From the NCBI GenBank assembly GCA_001798135.1, contig MGRJ01000015.1:1-64000 (forward strand): 64,000 nt of DNA, written 5' to 3'. Both the position numbers and the translations under genes were made by a program. The stretch comes from Deltaproteobacteria bacterium RIFCSPHIGHO2_02_FULL_40_28. GTDB taxonomy: Bacteria > UBA10199 > 2-12-FULL-40-28. Each line of letters opens with the position of its first letter. Position 1 is the first letter of the stretch. Positions 26,249 to 36,014 of the stretch are shown piece after piece. The notes below the pieces were generated by a model. The model saw nothing but the letters and a program-made list of their open reading frames with translations, searched no databases and had not been told where the DNA came from.

Positions 26249-27802
26249 ATGAAATCTTTTCGTTTGGCATTTATTTCAGGATTGGTTGGTATTTTTATTT
26301 TTCCAACTGTTCTTTTTGGTTTTAAAATACCTGATCTCGGATTTTTAGCCTGGGTTTTTTTAATACCACTTTTATGGAGGCTTAGCTCATTGGGCTATGG
26401 CAGTATTTTTTCACATTCCTTTCTTTCTTATTTCCTTACTGCCTTAGGTGCTCTTTATTGGATGGTTCCTGCCATGAAAAATTTTGGTGGGTTAAACTTT
26501 TTAGAATCTCTGGGAGTTTTGGTTTTAGCGGCTCTTATTTTAGCCTGCTATTTTTCTTTATCCACTTTTCTTGGATATTTTTTTCATAGAAAAGGGGGGC
26601 AGCCCCTTTATTTAACTCTTCCTGTATTTTGGCTTTTGGCTGATTATGCTAAAACTTATTTTCCTGTAAATGGTTTCCCCTGGCTTAATCCTGCTTATTC
26701 ACAAGGATCTTATCTTCCTCTTTTTCAATGGATTGAGCTTACTGGTGTTTTTGGTCTTACTTTTTTTATTTATTGTATGAATGTTCTTTTCTTTGAATGT
26801 CTTAATGCATGGAAAACCAGGGATAAAAATTTGTTGCTTCATTGTGGCGCTATTTTTTTTGTACTGTTAGTTATTTCAATTTTAGCTAGTGTTGGGTGCC
26901 AGATTTTTCAAGAAAAAAGACAATCAAGCGGAGTTGCTACTATAGGGCTTATTCAAGGAAATATTCCCCAGGATATGAAATGGGATAGTTCGAAAGCCCA
27001 ATCTAATTTTAAAATCTATGCAGATCTTTCATATAAGGCCAGAACTTACGGAGCTGATTTTATTATATGGCCCGAAACAGCCTATCCCTATACGTTAAGT
27101 GTAAATAAATTAGCTTTAAGTCAGTTTGTAGAATCAGACCTGGCAGGTCTCAATGTTCTTTTTGGCGCTGTGAGTATCGAGGGTTTAAGACTTTCAGAGC
27201 AGGGGCCAATTTTTAACTCTGCTTTTTTAATTGATAAAGATTCTCACATTTTGAGTTTTTATCATAAACGTCATTTAGTGCCTTTTGGTGAATATGTTCC
27301 CATGAAAAATTGGCTTTCTTTTGCCAGGCGTTTAACGGTAGCTGTAGGAGATTTTTCAGAAGGCAAGTCGTCTGAGCCCTTACAAAAAGGGGAGGTTTCT
27401 TATGGGGTTCTTATTTGTTACGAGGATTTATTCCCTAATTTGTCCAGGGCATCGGTTCTATCTGGTGCTCATGTTCTTGTAAATTTAACAAATGATGCCT
27501 GGTATGGAAATACTTCTGCCCAATATCAACATGTTGTTTTTTCTCAATTCAGGGCTCTGGAAAATAGACGATATCTTCTTCGTGCAACTAATACTGGTTT
27601 AACTGCTGTGATTAATCCAAGAGGACAAATCGTTGAGCAACTTAAACCCTTTGATAAAAATGTGTTGGTAAAAATGATTTCATTATCAGAAGCAAATACT
27701 CTTTATACTTATCTTGGTTCTGTGATTATTTTATTTTCATTTTTATATGCAGGTTACTGCATCTTTCAAATTTTTTTACCCAGAAAGGATTCTCATGTCT
27801 AA
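26249..27802 (+). CDS. lnt: Apolipoprotein N-acyltransferase
   Basis: The 517-residue enzyme has about six N-terminal membrane helices and a periplasmic nitrilase-fold domain (about residues 220-490). The catalytic triad is visible as E276 (WPET), K340 (YHKRH) and C390 (LICYEDLFP). It adds the third acyl chain to lipoproteins, a hallmark of organisms with an outer membrane. In proteobacteria it commonly lies near ybeY, as it does here. It overlaps prfB by 8 nt. Confidence 0.94.
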   Translation: MKSFRLAFISGLVGIFIFPTVLFGFKIPDLGFLAWVFLIPLLWRLSSLGYGSIFSHSFLSYFLTALGALYWMVPAMKNFGGLNFLESLGVLVLAALILACYFSLSTFLGYFFHRKGGQPLYLTLPVFWLLADYAKTYFPVNGFPWLNPAYSQGSYLPLFQWIELTGVFGLTFFIYCMNVLFFECLNAWKTRDKNLLLHCGAIFFVLLVISILASVGCQIFQEKRQSSGVATIGLIQGNIPQDMKWDSSKAQSNFKIYADLSYKARTYGADFIIWPETAYPYTLSVNKLALSQFVESDLAGLNVLFGAVSIEGLRLSEQGPIFNSAFLIDKDSHILSFYHKRHLVPFGEYVPMKNWLSFARRLTVAVGDFSEGKSSEPLQKGEVSYGVLICYEDLFPNLSRASVLSGAHVLVNLTNDAWYGNTSAQYQHVVFSQFRALENRRYLLRATNTGLTAVINPRGQIVEQLKPFDKNVLVKMISLSEANTLYTYLGSVIILFSFLYAGYCIFQIFLPRKDSHV

Positions 27803-28884
27803 AGAATTAAAAGAAATGTTGGAGGGACTTAAAAATAAACGCGACGAACTACGGAGGTCTCTTTGACATCGATTCTAAAATAAACAAGGTTTCCAAACTA
27901 GAATTATTGAGTACCGAATCTCATTTTTGGGATGATTCCAGAGAAGCTAAAAAAGTTTTGAAAGAAATGGAAGGATTTAAGCTTCTTTTAAATACATGGA
28001 ACCAAGTAACAACAGCTGTTTCTGATAGTGAGATTTTGCTTGAATTTCTTCAGCACAATCCGGAAGAAGTGAGTGAGTTAGAAGTAAAAGAAGGACTAGA
28101 TAGGGCAAAGACTATTCTGGATCAACTGGAGTTTCAAAAAATGCTTTCTGGCCGGGATGATCATTGCGGGGCTTTTCTACAAATTAATGCGGGGGCTGGT
28201 GGAACAGAATCTTGTGATTGGGTTTCCATTTTACTTCGGATGTATTTACGTTTTTGTGAACAAAGTGGTTACAAGGCTGATATCATTGATGAGACAGAAG
28301 GGGATGGCGCGGGCTATCGTTCGGTGACTGTTTCCATTACTGGTCGTTATGTCTATGGATATCTTAAAGCCGAAAATGGTGTTCATCGTTTGGTACGTAT
28401 TTCTCCTTTTGATGCTAATAAACGTCGCCACACTTCATTTGCTTCTATTTATGTTTATCCTGATATCAATGAAGAAATTGATATTGAGGTGAATGAGGGG
28501 GATATCAAAATGGATACCTACCGTGCAGGTGGAGCGGGTGGGCAGAAGGTAAATAAAACAAATTCAGCAGTGAGGTTAACGCATATTCCTACTGGTATTA
28601 TAGTTGCTTGTCAAAACGAACGTTCACAACATCAAAATAAAGCAGTTGCTTTGAAGATACTCAAAGCGAAACTTTATAATGCAGAGATGGAGAAAAAACT
28701 GAAAGCGAAAGAAGCCATTGAAGCCTCTAAAAAAGATATTGCCTGGGGATCTCAAATTCGTTCTTATGTGCTCCATCCTTATCAAATGGTAAAGGATCAT
28801 AGAACTAATTATGAGACAGGGAATACAGAAGCTGTTCTTAATGGAGAGTTACACCCATTTATGAGAAGTTTTCTTCTTAAATAG
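27795..28884 (+). CDS. prfB: Peptide chain release factor 2, programmed +1 frameshift
   Basis: RF2 terminates translation at UGA and UAA. The zero-frame start at 27795 gives 23 codons ending CTT TGA (27861-27866); the rest of the protein continues in the +1 frame from GAC at 27865, reading [13 protein letters not shown] on to the C-terminus. Recognition and catalysis motifs are intact: SPFD (the RF2 tripeptide) and [12 protein letters not shown] (GGQ, peptidyl-tRNA hydrolysis). The joined product is about 362 residues, normal for RF2. The first part overlaps lnt by 8 nt; the 3' end overlaps the convergent gene at 28877 by 8 nt. Confidence 0.95.
27853..27866 (+). promoter_or_regulatory. prfB programmed frameshift signal
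   Basis: An internal Shine-Dalgarno-like GGAGG (27853-27857), a 3-nt spacer (TCT), the slippery codon CTT (27861-27863), then TGA followed by C. Motif order and spacing equal those of E. coli prfB, where low RF2 lets the ribosome slip +1 at CUU and make more RF2. This is autoregulation by RF2 level. Confidence 0.95.
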
Positions 28885-29761
28885 TGTAAGGTGAACAGGA
28901 AGCACTTCTTAACAGATCATGATGCCTGGCCATGGTGTTTTTATCAAAAACTGATAAGCCCCAGGTAATTTTAGGTTTTTCATTCTTTTTGATGGTTGTT
29001 GCAGTAGTAATTTCGGAATGGATTCTTTTAACAGCAATTTCAGCTTGTCCTTTGGATGTATGAGGTAGTAAGGCAGCAAGCCCTCCATCTGCCATTCGGC
29101 ACCAAATGTCTCCTGAGCGGATAATGGGTCGAATTGTGAGAGCGATTTTTTCTAAAATTTTGTTTCTTTTTTCAAAACTAATTTCAGTAGGAATATTCAT
29201 AATCAAGCAGGCTAGTTTGGTATTATAACGCATGGCTTTTCGTACTTCGCGATCTAAAAGTGTTTCGAAATGGTTTGAAGAATAAAAAAGTGTTTCTTGG
29301 TCAAGAATGGCATTTTTTTTCATTTGCCGATTTTCTTCTTCCAGGTTCATCAATCGTATGCGCATATTTGTTTTTCTGTTTTCTTCGTCAATCACTAGCT
29401 CCATCACTTCTGGCAGTTCATCTAACCAATGTTGATCTTTATTAAGGTAATAGTTAGCTCCAGCCTTAAGACAAGAAACACCAATACGTTCATGATGGGG
29501 TTTGTTCATCAAAATGAGGATTAGATTTTTTTTAACTGCTTTTAAACGGATGGTTGATTCCAAAATAGAAATATTTAAAGCAGAACAATCGAGAATTAAA
29601 AGATGATAATCACATACCGAAACTTCCTTGATCGTTTTTTCAAAACTTGCAGCGTACGAGATGATAGTATCAGCCCAATGACGTTTTGTTTTTAATGTTT
29701 GCTCAAGCAATTTTAAATCGCTTTTGTTCCCTGCAAAAAAGATTTTTCGGTTATGATTCAT
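28877..29761 (-). CDS. Receiver-like domain plus degenerate GGDEF
   Basis: Residues 1-120 form a CheY-like receiver fold with the phospho-acceptor candidate Asp in LLILDCS and a KxG...YYLNKD end. A short linker helix leads to a GGDEF-type fold (about 150-280). Where active cyclases have RxGGDEF this protein has [12 protein letters not shown], so the signature is lost and diguanylate cyclase activity is unlikely. It could bind nucleotide or act as a phosphorylation-dependent adaptor. No sensor kinase is adjacent. The 294-residue gene is convergent with prfB. Confidence 0.75.
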   Translation of the reverse strand: MNHNRKIFFAGNKSDLKLLEQTLKTKRHWADTIISYAASFEKTIKEVSVCDYHLLILDCSALNISILESTIRLKAVKKNLILILMNKPHHERIGVSCLKAGANYYLNKDQHWLDELPEVMELVIDEENRKTNMRIRLMNLEEENRQMKKNAILDQETLFYSSNHFETLLDREVRKAMRYNTKLACLIMNIPTEISFEKRNKILEKIALTIRPIIRSGDIWCRMADGGLAALLPHTSKGQAEIAVKRIHSEITTATTIKKNEKPKITWGLSVFDKNTMARHHDLLRSASCSPYTI

Positions 29762-29847
29762 AAAAGAATGAATTCCTTATAGCAACACCTATGCCTTTTA
29801 AATTGCAATGAAAAAAAATTACGCAGAGCGTTATAAATTGGGGTTTG

Positions 29848-30759
29848 TTAGAGGATAGGGTCTAGGGTGAGTTGGCCTGTACCTGAAATAACAATATCAT
29901 TAAGGATGGCTGTATCATTAATGATGGTGCTTGGGATTTGAAGGGAAACACTAGAACGTTTGGCGAGATCAAGACTTTCCATGAGAAGGGCGTTTAAATC
30001 TGGTTCGACAAGTTTTATTCCTTGCATCAGATAATCTTCTTGTTCTCCCTGAGTTTGCATAGAGATTCCACTGCTTAAATCTTTGCAAATTGCAAAATGG
30101 TTTTCTTTATTGTCTTGATTAAAAACTATTTTAAAGGCGCCCATGATATCTGGTTCACTTTCTTCGTTGGTATAGGATGATTGAAGCATGTAGGAAAGTT
30201 CTCCCTTAAATTCAGGGATTTCAATCTCTAAGTGACAATCGGCAAGCGGATTAAGAAGAAGTGATCCCCAGTTTTTTACTTCATATTCAGCTTCAATTTC
30301 TTTTGTTTTTTTATGTTCATCTATATCAAGAGGAAGTAAAAATTTTACACGATATTCAATTTCCATATAAGGTTCTGATAATAAACTTAGATCGGCAGCC
30401 GGGTTATTAAGCAAACTTTCATGAAAGCTTACCGTAACAGTTAAATCTAATTCTAATTCATGAGTCGGCACTCCTTGGGTACTTTCATCTTCGCTTTCTT
30501 CTCCAAAAAAAGCCTGATCAGTCTGCGCTTCGGTATTATCAATATCATCATCAGCCAAGGTGCCTGTGAAAGGGAGAGAGGGATTTTTTTCAAAATCAGT
30601 AGCCTTGATTTCTTGATCTAAACCTAAATCTGATGGGGTGATAACAGGTTCAATAAAGTCAACAGAAGGAGGAGGCAGCTCTTGAGATAAAGCATTGGAA
30701 TTATTAATAAAAAATAAAACTAAACTCGTAATAAGGACAAACAAGTGCATAAGGATCAA
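29848..30759 (-). CDS. Exported protein of unknown function
   Basis: The 303-residue protein has a signal peptide (residues about 1-24, hydrophobic LFVLITSLVLFFI, cleavage near NALSQ). The mature part is acidic and low in Cys; the second half shows alternating hydrophobic beta-strand patterns (LELDLTVTVSFHES, MEIEYRVKFLLPLD), suggesting a beta-sandwich in the periplasm or at the outer membrane. I do not recognise the family. It is divergent from the pur operon with a 96-nt gap. It is probably real given its length and signal sequence. Confidence 0.7.
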   Translation of the reverse strand: MILMHLFVLITSLVLFFINNSNALSQELPPPSVDFIEPVITPSDLGLDQEIKATDFEKNPSLPFTGTLADDDIDNTEAQTDQAFFGEESEDESTQGVPTHELELDLTVTVSFHESLLNNPAADLSLLSEPYMEIEYRVKFLLPLDIDEHKKTKEIEAEYEVKNWGSLLLNPLADCHLEIEIPEFKGELSYMLQSSYTNEESEPDIMGAFKIVFNQDNKENHFAICKDLSSGISMQTQGEQEDYLMQGIKLVEPDLNALLMESLDLAKRSSVSLQIPSTIINDTAILNDIVISGTGQLTLDPIL

Positions 30760-30855
30760 ACCTCAATTTATTAGAATATCATGATTTAACTTAAACAACA
30801 ATCCCTCGGAAAACATTGTGTTTTTTAGGCAAGATGTGTATTGTCTATCTCCTTT

Positions 30856-32148
30856 ATGATTCCACGATATACACGCTCCATGATGAGCCAAATTTGGGAA
30901 CCAGAAAACAGGTTCACAATCTGGCTTGAAATTGAAATCTTAGCCCTGGAAGCTCTTGTAAACAAAGGGGAGATGAGTAGAGATGTGGTGCGTTCTATTC
31001 GTACCAAGGCCAAGTTTAATATCGAACGTATTGAGACTCTAGAAAAAGAATTAAAACATGATGTGATTGCTTTTTTAACTTGTGTTGCCGAATTTGTTGG
31101 ACCCGATTCCCGTTTTATTCATAAGGGCCTTACCTCTTCTGATATTTTAGATACTGCTTTTGCCGTACAATTAAAACAAGCCGGAGATCTTTTAATTCAA
31201 GATATCGATAGTCTCATGTCTATTTTGAAACTACGAGCTTATGAATTTAAAGACACGGTGATGGTAGGGCGTTCTCATGGTATTCATGGGGAGCCAGTTA
31301 CTTTTGGATTAAAGTTAGCTCTTTGGTATGAAGAGATGAAACGCAATCGTGAGCGTTTGCTTGCTGCTAGTACAGATGTTGCAGTTGGCAAGCTGTCTGG
31401 AGCGATGGGCACTTTTGCTCATAACGATCCTTTCATCGAAAAATATGTTTGTGAAAAATTAGGATTAAAACCGGATCCAATTTCTACTCAAGTTGTTCAA
31501 AGAGATAGGCATGCTCACTTTTTTCAAACTTTATCTTTGGTGGGGGCCTCTCTTGATAAAATTGCAACAGAGATTAGACATTTGCAAAGAACAGAAGTTT
31601 ATGAGGTAGAAGAATATTTTTCTCCTGGTCAAAAAGGATCTTCTGCCATGCCTCATAAGCGTAATCCTGTATTAAGTGAAAACATATCGGGGCTTTCTCG
31701 TTTACTTCGAGGGTATGCGCTTTCTGCTATAGAAAATGTGGCTCTCTGGCATGAGAGAGATATTTCACATAGCTCGGTAGAGAGAGTCATTGGTCCTGAT
31801 GCGACCATTGTTCTTGATTTTATGTTGGATCGTAGTTGTGGGATTATTTCCAAATTACTAGTTTATCCAGAAAACATGAAAACCAATTTGGGTGAAATGA
31901 AAGGTCTTATTTATTCACAAAGGGTGCTCTTAGCACTGATAGATGCTGGCATGAGCAGAGAAGATGCTTATAAAGTAGTACAAAAAAGTGCTATGAAAGT
32001 TTGGGAGCAAGATGCTGATTTTTTAAGTGAACTTAAAAAAGATGACAAGATAAGCCGTTATTTAAATGCACAAGATTTAAATCCTCTTTTTGATGTGAAG
32101 TATTATTTGCGTCATGTTGATACTCTATTTAAAAGAATTTTTATTTAA
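30856..32148 (+). CDS. purB: Adenylosuccinate lyase
   Basis: The 430-residue enzyme catalyses two fumarate-releasing steps of purine synthesis (SAICAR to AICAR, adenylosuccinate to AMP). The signature GSSAMPHKRNP is present, along with TSSDILDTA and VGRSHGIHGEP. The family begins MIPRYTR, so the ATG at 30856 is the start rather than a TTG at 30841. A weak promoter (TTGTGT at 30816, TATTGT at 30839-30844) would leave only about 5 nt of leader. It heads the cluster purB-C-S-Q-L-F. Confidence 0.95.
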   Translation: MIPRYTRSMMSQIWEPENRFTIWLEIEILALEALVNKGEMSRDVVRSIRTKAKFNIERIETLEKELKHDVIAFLTCVAEFVGPDSRFIHKGLTSSDILDTAFAVQLKQAGDLLIQDIDSLMSILKLRAYEFKDTVMVGRSHGIHGEPVTFGLKLALWYEEMKRNRERLLAASTDVAVGKLSGAMGTFAHNDPFIEKYVCEKLGLKPDPISTQVVQRDRHAHFFQTLSLVGASLDKIATEIRHLQRTEVYEVEEYFSPGQKGSSAMPHKRNPVLSENISGLSRLLRGYALSAIENVALWHERDISHSSVERVIGPDATIVLDFMLDRSCGIISKLLVYPENMKTNLGEMKGLIYSQRVLLALIDAGMSREDAYKVVQKSAMKVWEQDADFLSELKKDDKISRYLNAQDLNPLFDVKYYLRHVDTLFKRIFI

Positions 32149-32155
32149 AGGACAT

Positions 32156-32869
32156 ATGAATAAAAAAGAAAAAATCTACGAAGGTAAGGCCAAAATTATT
32201 TATGCAACAGATGATCCAGATTTGATGATTGCTTATTTTAAAGATGATGCTACGGCCTTTAACAACAAGAAAAAAGGGGTTATAGCCGACAAGGGCATTA
32301 TTAATAATGCTATTTCTTCAAAACTTTTTCAAATTTTAACTGAGCAAAAAATTCCAAATCATTTTATAAAACATTTAAATGAAAGAGAAATGTTAATCAA
32401 AAAATTGAAAATGCTTCCCCTAGAAGTGATTGTCCGTAATATTGTTGCTGGAAGCTTAGCCAAAAGAATGGGGATGTCTGAAGGGGATAAACTTAAAAGA
32501 CCCGTTTTAGAATTTTGTTATAAAAGTGATGCTTTGGATGACCCCTTCATTAATGAAGATCATATTTTGGTTTTTGATTTATGTAAAGATCAAGAGCTGA
32601 TCAATATTAAAAATCAGGCCTTACGCATTAATGATATTTTAGTTTCTTTCTTTGATGTTCAAGGAATTCGTCTAGTGGATTTTAAATTGGAATTTGGTCT
32701 TTTTAAAGGGGATGTGTACTTGGGGGATGAAATTACACCTGATAGTTGTCGCTTGTGGGATAAAAAAACTAATGAAAAATTAGATAAAGACCGCTTTAGA
32801 CGTGATATGGGAGGGGTTGAAGAAGCCTATCAAACTGTTCTTAATCGTTTAGTAAAGCAAGCCTCATGA
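32156..32869 (+). CDS. purC: SAICAR synthase (PurC)
   Basis: The 237-residue enzyme ligates aspartate to CAIR with ATP. Motifs are intact: YEGKAKIIYAT, FKDDATAFN, EVIVRNIVAGSLAKR and LVDFKLEFG. I chose the ATG at 32156, which has AAAGGA in front and matches the family start; an upstream in-frame ATG overlaps purB. It is followed by purS with a 4-nt overlap. Length is normal for the short bacterial type. Confidence 0.95.
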   Translation: MNKKEKIYEGKAKIIYATDDPDLMIAYFKDDATAFNNKKKGVIADKGIINNAISSKLFQILTEQKIPNHFIKHLNEREMLIKKLKMLPLEVIVRNIVAGSLAKRMGMSEGDKLKRPVLEFCYKSDALDDPFINEDHILVFDLCKDQELINIKNQALRINDILVSFFDVQGIRLVDFKLEFGLFKGDVYLGDEITPDSCRLWDKKTNEKLDKDRFRRDMGGVEEAYQTVLNRLVKQAS

Positions 32870-33108
32870 AAGCAAAAGTGATGGTTACATTAAAAGAAGG
32901 GGTTCTTGATCCGCAAGGTCAGGCCATTGAAGGGGCATTGCGTTCTTTGGGTTATGAAGAATTTAAAAATGTAAGACAGGGAAAATTTTTTGAGTTAACG
33001 ATTCAAGGTTTGAATAAGGGGTGTGCAGAAAAAAAATTAGGTGAAATTTGTCAAAAACTTCTTTCCAATACGGTAATTGAAAATTACCGCTTTGAAATAC
33101 TCGATTGA
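32866..33108 (+). CDS. purS: FGAM synthase subunit PurS
   Basis: An 80-residue subunit of formylglycinamidine ribonucleotide synthase. It has the PurS pattern [24 protein letters not shown] and ends in a C-terminal strand. It bridges PurQ and PurL in the three-component complex used by organisms with short PurL. It overlaps purC by 4 nt and ends 4 nt before purQ. Confidence 0.95.
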   Translation: MKAKVMVTLKEGVLDPQGQAIEGALRSLGYEEFKNVRQGKFFELTIQGLNKGCAEKKLGEICQKLLSNTVIENYRFEILD

Positions 33109-33112
33109 TTGC

Positions 33113-33766
33113 ATGAAAATTGCCATTATTGTTTTCCCAGGTTCTAATTGTGATGCCGATTGCCATGATGTGGTATCTCGGGTGTATGGCCATAGTGCCA
33201 CTTATGTTTGGCATAAAGAAACTTCTCTTGCAGGCTTTGATGGAGTTATTCTGCCCGGTGGTTTTTCTTACGGTGATTATTTGAGGACAGGTGCTATTGC
33301 AAAATTTTCTCCCATCATGCGTGAGGTTATTTCTTTTGCCAACAAGGGTAGGCTTGTTTTGGGTATTTGTAATGGATTCCAGATTTTAGTGGAATCGGGC
33401 CTTTTGCCAGGAGTTCTTATTCGTAATAAAAATTTACGTTTTATTTGTGATTGGGTAAATTTAAAAACGGTGAATGTTCAAATTCCTTTTACCCAAAAAA
33501 TGTCCCAAGACCAAATTTTAAAACTTCCTATTGCTCATATGGAAGGCAATTACTACGCCGATGAAGCTACTTTAAAAAATCTTTGGGATAAAAATCAGGT
33601 TGTTTTTCAATATGTGGATAATCCCAATGGTTCACTTCAAAACATTGCTGGCATTTGTAATGAGACAGGTAATGTTTTAGGCATGATGCCTCACCCAGAA
33701 AGAGCTTCTGAGGAAGTGTTGGGTGGAACTGATGGACATTTTTTATTTAATTCATTTTTAAAATGA
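33113..33766 (+). CDS. purQ: FGAM synthase subunit PurQ (glutaminase)
   Basis: The 217-residue class-I glutamine amidotransferase has the nucleophile elbow LGICNGFQ (Cys), [10 protein letters not shown], and the His-Glu pair in MPHPERA. It supplies ammonia from glutamine to PurL. The start is the ATG at 33113 ([14 protein letters not shown]), the normal PurQ N-terminus. It overlaps purL by 4 nt. Confidence 0.95.
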   Translation: MKIAIIVFPGSNCDADCHDVVSRVYGHSATYVWHKETSLAGFDGVILPGGFSYGDYLRTGAIAKFSPIMREVISFANKGRLVLGICNGFQILVESGLLPGVLIRNKNLRFICDWVNLKTVNVQIPFTQKMSQDQILKLPIAHMEGNYYADEATLKNLWDKNQVVFQYVDNPNGSLQNIAGICNETGNVLGMMPHPERASEEVLGGTDGHFLFNSFLK

Positions 33767-36012
33767 CAACACAAATCACTCCAGAAATAATTCGCCAACA
33801 TAATTTAAGTGCTGATGAATATCAGATGATTTTGAAACATTTGGGACGCACACCCAACTTGGTAGAGTTGGGTATATTTTCAGTGATGTGGTCTGAACAT
33901 TGTAGTTATAAAAGTTCGCGTGTTCATCTTAAAAATTTTCCAACAAAAGCTCCCTGGGTGCTGCAAGGTCCAGGGGAAAATGCTGGTATTGTGGATATTG
34001 GAGATCATGAGGCTCTTGTTTTTAAAATGGAATCTCATAACCATCCTTCCTTTATTGAACCTTATCAAGGTGCAGCCACAGGAGTAGGTGGCATTTTGCG
34101 TGATGTTTTCACCATGGGAGCACGCCCCATTGCTCTTTTAAATTCTCTTCATTTTGGAGAAGTAAATCATCCTAAAACACCTTTTTTAGTTTCTGGTGTT
34201 GTCTCGGGTATTGCAGGTTATGGCAATTGTATGGGCATTCCTACTGTGGGTGGACAGGTGAGCTTTCATGCAAGTTATAATGGAAATATTCTTGTAAATG
34301 CCATGACGGTTGGTCTTGTTGATCATGATAAAATATTTAAGGGAGTAGCAGCTGGAGTAGGAAACCCAGTTATTTATGTGGGTTCTAAAACAGGACGTGA
34401 TGGGATTCATGGAGCTACCATGGCTTCAGATTCTTTTGATGAAAGCTCTGAACAAAAACGGCCTACGGTTCAAGTGGGAGATCCTTTTACCGAGAAGCGT
34501 CTTTTAGAGGCTTGTCTTGAGTTGATGCAAGAGAATGCCATTATTGGTATTCAGGATATGGGGGCAGCAGGACTTACTAGTTCTTCTTTCGAGATGGCAG
34601 GACGTGGTGGAACCGGACTTGATTTGAATTTAGATAACATACCCCTTCGAGAAGAGGGGATGACTCCTTATGAAATGATGCTTTCAGAATCTCAAGAACG
34701 CATGTTGATGACTGTAAAAAAAGGCTCTGAAAATATTGTTTCTCAAATTTTTTCTAAATGGGATTTAGATGCTCATGTTGTTGGGGTGGTTACAAACACG
34801 GGGAGTGTGCGTGGGTTTTTTAAAGGAGAAAAAGTTTTTGATTTACCTACTACCCCTATTGCCGATGGAGCACCCAAGTACACACGTCCTTATCATTTGG
34901 CAGAGCCTTCGGCCATTTTTAATTTGGCAACTCATCCAATCAATCGTAATTTTAATCAGTCTTTGTGCAATCTTCTTCAAAGTCCTAATTTATGTTCTAA
35001 AAAATGGGTTTATCGTCAATATGATCACCATGTGATGACGGGGACCATTGTAGAGCCAGGATCAGATGCAGCTGTGGTGAGAATTCGTCATTCTCAAAAA
35101 GCTGTTGCCATGTCTTGTGATGTGAATAGTCGCTATTGTTTTTTAGATCCGTATATTGGGGCTGCTCATGCAGTAGCTGAATGTGGGCGTAATTTAATTT
35201 GTTCGGGGGCTAGGCCTTTGGCTGTTACAGATTGTCTTAATTTTGGCAATCCAGAAAACCCAGAGGTTATGGCCCAGTTTGAAAGAGCTGTTGCTGGAAT
35301 TTCTAAAGCCTGTACGGTTTTATCAATGCCGGTAGTCAGTGGAAATGTTAGTTTTTATAATGAAACTAATGGTTCTTCTATTTTCCCAACGCCAACTATT
35401 GGAGCTGTGGGTTTAATCTCCAAGGGTGGAAGAGTTTTAAAACAGTTTTTTCAAAAAGAAGGGGATCTTATCTTACTTTTAGGTTCTCCAAAAAGCACTC
35501 TTTCTGGTTCAGAATATTTAGCTACTCTTTATGGAAAAGAAATAGGGCCGCTTCCTTCCCTTGATTTGGATTATGAAAAAAAACTTTGGGAAGTGCTTCT
35601 AAAACTCATTCAAGATAAAAGGGGATTGATAAATTCTGCTCATGATTTATCTGATGGAGGGTTAGCTATTGCCCTGGCCGAATGTTGTTTTGGAAAAGAA
35701 GAACTGGGAGCAAAGGTTACTTTAAAAGAAAATATTTGTATGAATGCGCGCATGGATGAGTTTTTATTTGGTGAAGGAGCCAGCCGAATTATTGTAAGTA
35801 TAGAGCCTCAGTTCTTAGATGAGGTGTTGGAGGAGACAAAACAAAAAGGAATAGATGTTTTAATTTTAGGTTCTGTTATAAAAGAAAAATTAATGATTTC
35901 TATCGAAAAAGAAAGTTTAATTGCTTGTACCATTCAAGACTTAAAGAATTACTATAATAATGGATTTGAAGTGTCTGTTTTTAAAAAAGGAATTGATAAG
36001 AAAATAAATTAA
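33763..36012 (+). CDS. purL: FGAM synthase subunit PurL (small form)
   Basis: At 749 residues this is the small PurL that needs separate PurS and PurQ, in agreement with its neighbours. It converts FGAR to FGAM with ATP. Visible motifs include [43 protein letters not shown] and the second-half [10 protein letters not shown]. Domain order and length are typical. Confidence 0.95.
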   Translation: MTTQITPEIIRQHNLSADEYQMILKHLGRTPNLVELGIFSVMWSEHCSYKSSRVHLKNFPTKAPWVLQGPGENAGIVDIGDHEALVFKMESHNHPSFIEPYQGAATGVGGILRDVFTMGARPIALLNSLHFGEVNHPKTPFLVSGVVSGIAGYGNCMGIPTVGGQVSFHASYNGNILVNAMTVGLVDHDKIFKGVAAGVGNPVIYVGSKTGRDGIHGATMASDSFDESSEQKRPTVQVGDPFTEKRLLEACLELMQENAIIGIQDMGAAGLTSSSFEMAGRGGTGLDLNLDNIPLREEGMTPYEMMLSESQERMLMTVKKGSENIVSQIFSKWDLDAHVVGVVTNTGSVRGFFKGEKVFDLPTTPIADGAPKYTRPYHLAEPSAIFNLATHPINRNFNQSLCNLLQSPNLCSKKWVYRQYDHHVMTGTIVEPGSDAAVVRIRHSQKAVAMSCDVNSRYCFLDPYIGAAHAVAECGRNLICSGARPLAVTDCLNFGNPENPEVMAQFERAVAGISKACTVLSMPVVSGNVSFYNETNGSSIFPTPTIGAVGLISKGGRVLKQFFQKEGDLILLLGSPKSTLSGSEYLATLYGKEIGPLPSLDLDYEKKLWEVLLKLIQDKRGLINSAHDLSDGGLAIALAECCFGKEELGAKVTLKENICMNARMDEFLFGEGASRIIVSIEPQFLDEVLEETKQKGIDVLILGSVIKEKLMISIEKESLIACTIQDLKNYYNNGFEVSVFKKGIDKKIN

Positions 36013-36014
36013 TT

